Position numbers and translations under genes: made by a program
The notes under the pieces: model-generated
The model's input: the letters and a program-made list of their open reading frames with translations, nothing else
Databases searched by the model: none
Told to the model about the DNA's origin: nothing
Source: Candidatus Poseidonia sp.
GTDB taxonomy: Archaea; Thermoplasmatota; Poseidoniia; Poseidoniales; Poseidoniaceae
Assembly: GCA_030829545.1 (NCBI GenBank)
Contig: JAURAI010000007.1
Coordinates: forward strand, 1-64,000
Direction of reading: 5' to 3'
DNA length: 64,000 nt
Shown here: in pieces, positions 58,870 to 64,000 of the stretch
Position numbering within the stretch: the first letter of the stretch is position 1
Layout: the number at the start of each line of letters is the position of its first letter

Positions 58870-60006
58870 TTACGAATCCTTGTTCGGGATGTTGGGATTG
58901 GGCAGCCAAATGTGCTGGCGCCACGCCCCGAGTTCTTCAAGGTCAAGACCCACTTCCACATGGCAATCCTCTTCTTCGGCCTGCCGCAATGAGAGGGTGA
59001 ATACCTTCTCTTCGTTGGGAAGGAGATTCGTTTTCGGAGGCCGACCCCGTAATGCCCATGGCTCCAAAACCTTCCAATCGGTGATGGAAAAGCCAGTGGC
59101 GCCTGCGTGAATTCGGACGGTAATGGTCGAGAGGTCATCGGTTTTCCATGCAGTGGTGATGTGAGGAATCATCAATTCCCTTTTACGGGCATTTGAAACA
59201 ACCGTAGCAGCGATAATGATGGCAATGGCAGAAAATGCAAGGGGCATCCATTGCTGACTCGGTGTGGTATGGAGGTAAGGGGTTGGCAGGTGACCGTGAC
59301 GCAACACCAGAAGTTCATGTTGCATGGTGGCATTGTCAACATCACCGAACAGTGCGATGGTGTATGACCATCCCGCAGGTTCGTCCTCGAGGTCAACGCC
59401 TGCTGCCTCCAAATGGTCAGCCGGCCATTCATAAACCACGCTTGAGGAGTTGAATGCCTGCAAGGAAAAGCCCACCTCAGGACGCATTTCCCGGACCAAT
59501 TGCATTGCTTCACGCCCGTGATGGTCCCTTGCGATATCCTCTGTGAGAACAATGTAGAGGAGGGCTTGATTGGAGAGGTTCACCATCGGGGTGATGTCAA
59601 GATGGAATTGGACAAAACGAATGTTTTCTTCTCCCATGACCACTTTGACTTCTCCTTCCATTTCAACATCGACCCTATCCGGGTTGACTCGATGCTCCAC
59701 AAGGTTGCTTTCGACATCAGTACTGATGTTCACACCGAGATAATCTCGCCGGTAAATGCCGTCATCATCGGGCCAATTTGAACCCGTTTCTTCGCTCCAA
59801 CACCACCAATTCCAACGGACGGAATCAGAAGAAGATGCTGGGATGGCGCGGTTGTCTTCCGAAATAAAGAACTCCTCGAGAAGCGGTTGAGATGCATCAT
59901 CAAGTGGCGCTTTTGCATAGACGGTAAGGCCTTGAGCAGAGGTGATGGGGAGCATAAGTGCCAAAAGAGCGCATGCGACAACGAATCCAAATATCTTGGA
60001 TTGCAT
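58870..60006 (-). CDS. Exported membrane protein of unknown function
   Basis: A 378-residue protein from the ATG at 60006 (MQSKIFGFVV), which has GAGGAGG about 10 bases upstream; a frame-open ATG at 60027 would overlap the upstream gene's end. A signal peptide ends LPITSAQG. An outside region of about 230 residues is rich in acidic residues and has WNWWCWSEETG and HLDITPMVNLSNQALLYIVLTE. A membrane helix at about 258-276 (LAFSAIAIIIAATVV) leads to a cytoplasmic beta-rich domain of about 100 residues (TVRIHAGATGFSITDWKVLEP). No family is recognised. It is coupled to the methyltransferase gene, 4 bases after its stop. Confidence 0.65.
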   Translation of the reverse strand: MQSKIFGFVVACALLALMLPITSAQGLTVYAKAPLDDASQPLLEEFFISEDNRAIPASSSDSVRWNWWCWSEETGSNWPDDDGIYRRDYLGVNISTDVESNLVEHRVNPDRVDVEMEGEVKVVMGEENIRFVQFHLDITPMVNLSNQALLYIVLTEDIARDHHGREAMQLVREMRPEVGFSLQAFNSSSVVYEWPADHLEAAGVDLEDEPAGWSYTIALFGDVDNATMQHELLVLRHGHLPTPYLHTTPSQQWMPLAFSAIAIIIAATVVSNARKRELMIPHITTAWKTDDLSTITVRIHAGATGFSITDWKVLEPWALRGRPPKTNLLPNEEKVFTLSLRQAEEEDCHVEVGLDLEELGAWRQHIWLPNPNIPNKDS

Positions 60007-60010
60007 GACA

Positions 60011-61768
60011 TTACTCCTCCTCATCACGCCACGGTAGCGAGCCTTTGTGACGCAGAATGTTCTGCTCGTTGGTGTCGATCATTAAGGTGATTCGGGCACC
60101 AACCCAAACAGAAATAATTTCTTCTTCTCCTGCAAAAGACGCACGAATGAGGTAGGCTCCAGCAGGAGGGGGAGCCTTGCCGCTGACGGAAGAAAATTCC
60201 TCCAACAAGGGCGCCCATCCTCTCAATAATTTGATGAACACCTCTTCTGGAACATCCAAAACGTTGTGTTTCATGTCTTTTCCGTACATGTAAAGGGCTT
60301 CCTGGCGAGAACGCCATGAGTCCTTTTTGAGCGTGAATGCTGGAATTCCAACGTGAACAACACGCATTGGGTGGAAGGTACCAGCTGGCCAACGTTCTCC
60401 CTTGTTCGTCGGTACGGTTTGGTCGTACAACCGGGTCTTGACCATGGGCGGTGCGAGGTTCATCCGTTTGCCACGCTGCCAAATTGAGTAGGGCGCAGCA
60501 TCCATTCCATAGAGATCCATAACATGTTCCTTGATGGCGTCCTCAGCAAGGACGACTGAATTGACCGTTGGTTTTGGTGCGACTCGCATCTTTGGCTCCC
60601 AACCGGGTTCTCGTTCCCGTTTGGAATGATATGCTTGTGCAATACCTTCGGGTGATGCCTCAGGTCGATGTTGAAAGAGCGCTAGGAAAAATCCACCTGT
60701 GTCGTTATCCATGGGCCATAAGCGACGGCAATTCTTCAACGCCGCAGCGATCACTTGCTCAGTTTCGGAATCATCACTCGACTGAAGAGCGGGTGGAAGA
60801 TGGGCATTTGAGAAAAACGGTAGGGCATGGATTGCCTCATCATCGTCCACTACAGCGCCGTTTTCATCCAATAACGGCCACGAATCAAGTCCAGGGTGCA
60901 TCACGAGTCCCGGGTAGACGGCATCATCAATTGGAAGGAGTTCAAGGTAGGGGCAGCGACGTAGGAGTTCGGCTACAACGGCTTCATTCTCAATGGGGTC
61001 AATGCTGCATGTTGAGTAGACCATGTGTCCGCCTGCTGCCAGCAGTGCTGCCCCTCGCATGGCAATATCCACCTGCATTTTGAACATCCTTCGTCCTTCT
61101 TTGGGTGTCCAATCCCACCAGACGTCCCGATTTTTACGCGTCGTTGCTGAACCGGTACACGGGACATCGGCAACAATTGCATCAAAACCGGGTGGAGGCA
61201 GGCGGCCAAAATGCCGACCATCGTGTTGCGTTACCACCATGTTGGCCAAGCCCAAACGGCTTCGGTTGCTCACCAGCATATTGAGCCGCCCAGAGACAGG
61301 TTCGTTGGCGACAACCACGCCTTGGGGGTGAAGTTCCTCTGCCAGTTGCGTCGCCTTTGAGCCAGGGGCAGCACACATGTCCAAAGCGAGGGTTTCCTGT
61401 GTTAGGTTGAGCAACCGTACGGGAAGCATGCTCGCCGCTTCTTGCCGTGTGATTCGTCCAGTTTCGTGCAGCAGGGCCATCATTCGTTGAGCCAAATCAT
61501 CGGGTGCTCGACCTCGTGCAAAAGGCATGACGAAGGCCGTTTCATCCGGCATCCAAGACAGTGGTTCTGCACCTAAGGCTTTGACCTGCTCAACGGTCCA
61601 ATCACGGTCGCGACGGTGCAAACTTATTCGAAAGGTCTCGGGAAGTGGCTCAAGGGCATAGTGGAGCCAAGATTCGGGATCTTTTCCAAGATGAGTCGTC
61701 AAGGCGGTGAGCGATGATGAACCTGCATAGGTTCGTCGCTCCTCGGTCCTGTCGGTTGCTCCCCTCAC
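60011..61768 (-). CDS. NOL1/NOP2/Sun-family RNA cytosine-5 methyltransferase
   Basis: A 585-residue m5C RNA methyltransferase of the NSUN2-like type. LALDMCAAPGSKATQLAEEL holds the SAM motif, IVADVPCTGSATTRKN has the catalytic Cys of motif IV, and YSTCSIDPIENEAVVAELL the second Cys of motif VI. The C-terminal about 200 residues include the PUA-like region and an end GKAPPPAGAYLIRASF. NSUN2-type enzymes methylate tRNA at the variable-loop junction; here the substrate is tRNA by analogy. The start at 61768 (MRGATDRTEERR) is the first ATG. It is divergent from the following membrane protein gene. Confidence 0.9.
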   Translation of the reverse strand: MRGATDRTEERRTYAGSSSLTALTTHLGKDPESWLHYALEPLPETFRISLHRRDRDWTVEQVKALGAEPLSWMPDETAFVMPFARGRAPDDLAQRMMALLHETGRITRQEAASMLPVRLLNLTQETLALDMCAAPGSKATQLAEELHPQGVVVANEPVSGRLNMLVSNRSRLGLANMVVTQHDGRHFGRLPPPGFDAIVADVPCTGSATTRKNRDVWWDWTPKEGRRMFKMQVDIAMRGAALLAAGGHMVYSTCSIDPIENEAVVAELLRRCPYLELLPIDDAVYPGLVMHPGLDSWPLLDENGAVVDDDEAIHALPFFSNAHLPPALQSSDDSETEQVIAAALKNCRRLWPMDNDTGGFFLALFQHRPEASPEGIAQAYHSKREREPGWEPKMRVAPKPTVNSVVLAEDAIKEHVMDLYGMDAAPYSIWQRGKRMNLAPPMVKTRLYDQTVPTNKGERWPAGTFHPMRVVHVGIPAFTLKKDSWRSRQEALYMYGKDMKHNVLDVPEEVFIKLLRGWAPLLEEFSSVSGKAPPPAGAYLIRASFAGEEEIISVWVGARITLMIDTNEQNILRHKGSLPWRDEEE

Positions 61769-61809
61769 ACCGAGGCCTCATCAAAGGCCTCTTTGGGTCT
61801 TCCGCCACG

Positions 61810-63192
61810 ATGAAAGGGTGCCGCTCACCGTTCCAACTCATGCTGACAGACGGGGCGCCATGGTACCTGCCTGTTTTGTTTGGCTCCTGTTTGCTATGGG
61901 TGGTCAATATGAGCCTTCGCGACGGTCTTTATCAGCGGCCCCGCCTGATGCAAACGCTTCGGTATACACCCGTCGGCCTGGTGGTTGGCCTTCTTCTCTA
62001 TCGCGTACAGGGATTGGTTGACCTCGACCCAATGCACAATGAAATCGTCATGGTGCTCGGCGATGAAGCCACCTTGGGTGAACGTTTTCAATTGCTCATG
62101 ACCGGGCAAGGGGGAATTGAAGGCGCCTTCCTTTCATTGCTCCTTTTTTCCTTATGGTGCTCTCGATTACCGAGTTTAAACAACGCATCTCCCGCAACAA
62201 AAGAATTTGTTCGGGAACGAATGATGGTTCACACAGGTTTGTGGTCGGTGCTTATCTTGACCCTGCTTTTTTCAGAAGAGTCGTATTCGTCACTCACCAG
62301 TCTCCCACAAAGCCCGACCATCGCCCTCTCCACGTGGAGTGTTTTTGGGGCAATAGCGCTGTTTACCCTCCTGCTCATGATGAGTGGAGAGTTGATTGTT
62401 GCAAGCGCTCACAGTTCGCGAAGCGACGAGTGCCATCTTCTTGCTAAACGGGCGACATTGAAAATGATACTAGCCCTCCCAGTAGGCTGGTTTTTGGTCG
62501 TTCAACACGGAGTTTTTGAGCCATTGTGGTGGAGTCGGCCGGGTCACGATCCGTGGCTCCAATTTGCATTCATTGTTCTTGTTTATGCGACCATGGTGAC
62601 CTTTTATCACGGCCCAGCAACAATGCTTGAAGGACATCTTTCACAAAATTCTCGGCAAAGTATCACCCTTGGGGCGACACTGGCTATGACGGGAATTATT
62701 TGTCTCCTCGCCGCCTACATGATGGCTTCAAAGGTTGAACTCTTCAGCCAAGGTACCGGCTCTTTTTTCATTGCGTGGAGAGTCGTTTCAGTGATGTTCT
62801 TGGCCATTTGCTTGGGTCTTTTGCTTCCTGCCATTGGATATGATTCTGCTCACCGACCCGAACAATGGTGGCTTCGTCTTTCGCTTCTCTTGATCTTGAT
62901 TCTCGGAACATTTTACGACGTCATGTTTTGGCTTCTTCTCCCCGGTCTTGCGATGTCAGGGACCCTCTACCTCCTGCTTCCTTGGTGCCTCGAGTCATTG
63001 AATTCAGGGCTACGTCAACGTGCTATCTTCCTGTTGATAGGATTCCTCATGGTCAGTTTGCTCATCGGTGTTTGGGTTGATTCGGCTTTGCTAACCATGC
63101 TTTTGTTGTTGGTCATGATGCCCCTTTCAGGGATGTTAAGCCACTATGTACTTCTCCCCATGGAGCGCCGTAACGCCTCTCAAACTGCGTGA
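61810..63192 (+). CDS. Polytopic membrane protein of unknown function
   Basis: About 460 residues with ten to twelve hydrophobic segments, from the first (APWYLPVLFGSCLLWVV) to the last (LLTMLLLLVMMPLSGML). The loops are short and uncharged except for GDEATLGERFQLLMTGQGG near residue 80 and HSSRSDECHLLAKRATL near 200. I do not recognise a family; a transporter or lipid-related enzyme is possible. The start is uncertain: 61810 (MKGCRS) or 61840 (MLTDGA); the frame is open to 61714, which would lie under the divergent methyltransferase start. Confidence 0.6.
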   Translation: MKGCRSPFQLMLTDGAPWYLPVLFGSCLLWVVNMSLRDGLYQRPRLMQTLRYTPVGLVVGLLLYRVQGLVDLDPMHNEIVMVLGDEATLGERFQLLMTGQGGIEGAFLSLLLFSLWCSRLPSLNNASPATKEFVRERMMVHTGLWSVLILTLLFSEESYSSLTSLPQSPTIALSTWSVFGAIALFTLLLMMSGELIVASAHSSRSDECHLLAKRATLKMILALPVGWFLVVQHGVFEPLWWSRPGHDPWLQFAFIVLVYATMVTFYHGPATMLEGHLSQNSRQSITLGATLAMTGIICLLAAYMMASKVELFSQGTGSFFIAWRVVSVMFLAICLGLLLPAIGYDSAHRPEQWWLRLSLLLILILGTFYDVMFWLLLPGLAMSGTLYLLLPWCLESLNSGLRQRAIFLLIGFLMVSLLIGVWVDSALLTMLLLLVMMPLSGMLSHYVLLPMERRNASQTA

Positions 63193-63278
63193 TTTCGCAT
63201 TGCAACCATCGCGGTTCTTATTAGCGGAAGAAGGAAGCCACGGAATGAAATCTTCCAGATTTCAGGGATGGGACCCTT

Positions 63279-63635
63279 ATGGCACGAGCTTTCCGCGCAG
63301 GCGTAGAATCAAAAAATAAAGTAAGAATGCCACTTCGTCGAAGAATTTGGCAACCAGTTCGTGACCTTCAATCGTTGACATCCAGGGCCAAGCGTTCTGT
63401 TCAAACAATGGGTCCTTCAGTTGAGGTACCATCATTGGTGCGGATTGAAAATGAACATTGGGTTTTCGAGCGTATTGATGAAGAAACCCTTCGCGGCCTG
63501 TCCCACCAATTGGTGGTTCAAGGTGAAAGCAGCAGTACGGTCATCGGTGTTACAGAAAATTTCTCAACCGCCGTTGAAGTTGCAAAATGCATGGCCGAAT
63601 ACGACCAACGTGTAATTCTCATTCAACCTCTCTGA
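63279..63635 (+). CDS. Small unknown protein
   Basis: A 118-residue protein. The first about 45 residues are strongly basic (KNKVRMPLRRRIWQPVRDL, RAKRSV). The rest has an alpha/beta pattern: VRIENEHWVFERIDEETLRGL, then QGESSSTVIGVTENFSTAVEVAK, then DQRVILIQPL. No motif is recognised. It ends 2 bases from the convergent Sec61-beta gene. Upstream, 86 bases contain no clear promoter. Confidence 0.6.
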   Translation: MARAFRAGVESKNKVRMPLRRRIWQPVRDLQSLTSRAKRSVQTMGPSVEVPSLVRIENEHWVFERIDEETLRGLSHQLVVQGESSSTVIGVTENFSTAVEVAKCMAEYDQRVILIQPL

Positions 63636-63637
63636 AA

Positions 63638-63829
63638 TCAGAAGAGATTCCAAATGGCTTGGACAACGCCTTGATTGACGAGGTAAAAGAACCCAGAAAG
63701 GAAAATACAGGCGAAGTACACTTGCCCTGGTGTAATCTTCCATGAGTCTTCTGATTCCTCATCGAAATAACGAATCAATCCAGCTGCTTGCTGGATACCA
63801 CTGCCGTCGTTTTTCTTCTTTGCTGCCAT
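63638..63829 (-). CDS. secG: Protein translocase subunit Sec61-beta (archaeal SecG)
   Basis: A 63-residue single-span subunit of the SecYE-beta channel. The family signature is visible: a basic Gly-containing start (MAAKKKNDGSG), then QQAAGLIRYFDEES, a Pro-Gly turn (WKITPGQVY), and a single C-terminal membrane helix (FACIFLSGFFYLVNQGVV). It helps protein export across the membrane, which fits the many exported proteins encoded in this window. It is preceded by about 50 bases and the end of another minus-strand gene, possibly the same operon. Confidence 0.9.
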   Translation of the reverse strand: MAAKKKNDGSGIQQAAGLIRYFDEESEDSWKITPGQVYFACIFLSGFFYLVNQGVVQAIWNLF

Positions 63830-63879
63830 GTGGACCGTTCTGTGCGAGAGCCCACCCCCTTATGAACGCGACGCGCGGT

Positions 63880-64000
63880 TTACTGCTCTTCTTCTTCGGC
63901 CCCGGAAGAGGACAGGTCAACAAATGGAATGCTTTCATCATCGCCCAAATCAGTGATGGATGCTGCTATGGCAGCACGGTTGTTTTCATCTTTCAAATCG
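63880..64000 (-). CDS. C-terminal end of an acidic-tailed protein (continues past right edge)
   Basis: On the minus strand a frame enters from the right edge and ends at a TAA at 63880-63882. The last 39 residues include NRAAIAASITDLGDDESIPF and end SSSGAEEEEQ. The Glu-rich tail looks like the flexible end of a cytoplasmic or nucleic-acid-handling protein. Too little is visible to name it. It lies 50 bases upstream of secG on the same strand. Confidence 0.6.
   Translation of the reverse strand, partial: DLKDENNRAAIAASITDLGDDESIPFVDLSSSGAEEEEQ

Noticed and set aside
1-64000. CRISPR arrays, insertion sequences, rRNA genes or prophage
   Set aside because: No direct-repeat/spacer pattern, transposase motif, rRNA sequence or phage gene was seen. 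The repeats present are protein-coding TSP3 and Trp-rich modules.

Overview
The window reads as a chromosomal segment of a Marine Group II euryarchaeon (Candidatus Poseidoniales or a close relative). The information-processing genes are archaeal: PolD large subunit DP2, primase large subunit PriL, RNA polymerase subunit D with uS13, uS4 and uS11, Sec61-beta, pantoate kinase, archaeal MptE and a DUF373 protein. They sit beside genes of bacterial character (bacterial-type LeuRS, bifunctional RibD, PlsC-like acyltransferase, diacylglycerol-kinase-like enzyme, BolA, CGFS glutaredoxin) and a complete aa3-type cytochrome oxidase operon, so the organism is aerobic. Very large secreted proteins with thrombospondin type 3 calcium-binding repeats also fit this group. 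The genus assignment is inference from gene content; no rRNA is present.

Layout. 0-5.1 kb: surface polysaccharide genes (glycosyltransferase, alpha/beta-hydrolase-like protein, ABC exporter whose ATPase carries an in-frame amber codon, nucleotide-sugar dehydrogenase). 5.4-7.4 kb: a PLP enzyme of the threonine/cysteate synthase family, BolA and a monothiol glutaredoxin. 7.4-14.5 kb: more surface-glycan functions (TupA-like ATP-grasp, two tandem DegT-family aminotransferases, flippase-like membrane protein, glycosyltransferase) with two small unknown proteins. 14.5-17.2 kb: ribulose-phosphate 3-epimerase, thioredoxin and a winged-helix/STAND ATPase regulator. 17.3-29 kb: a WD40/TSP3 surface protein, a membrane-anchored double winged-helix regulator, bacterial-type leuS and a second TSP3 protein.

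29-42.6 kb is the archaeal core: a CDIN1-like TPD nuclease, pantoate kinase, rpoD-rps11-rps4-rps13, a methyltransferase, pyrE, polD2, mptE and priL. 42.6-50.6 kb: acyltransferase, DUF373 protein, two unknowns, RibD, a lipid-kinase-like protein and a lipoprotein-like membrane protein. 50.6-57.4 kb: tRNA-Ser(TGA) followed, on the same strand, by the oxidase operon read as coxII-coxI-coxIII-coxIV-sco. Three of its five proteins carry extra or inserted domains. 57.5-64 kb: DUF167 and Toprim proteins, an Lrp regulator, a secreted protein, a NOL1/NOP2/Sun methyltransferase, a polytopic membrane protein, Sec61-beta and the end of an acidic-tailed protein running off the right edge.

Genes are packed tightly. 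Same-strand neighbours often share ATGA overlaps, and nearly every convergent pair ends within a few bases of each other or overlaps by up to 50 bases. Several first-in-operon genes have a TATA-like element about 22-26 bases before the start codon, which suggests leaderless transcripts. The most unusual features are the domain additions across the cytochrome oxidase operon, the surface protein and membrane-bound regulator cluster at 15.6-23.4 kb, the amber codon in the exporter ATPase, and the CDIN1 homologue.
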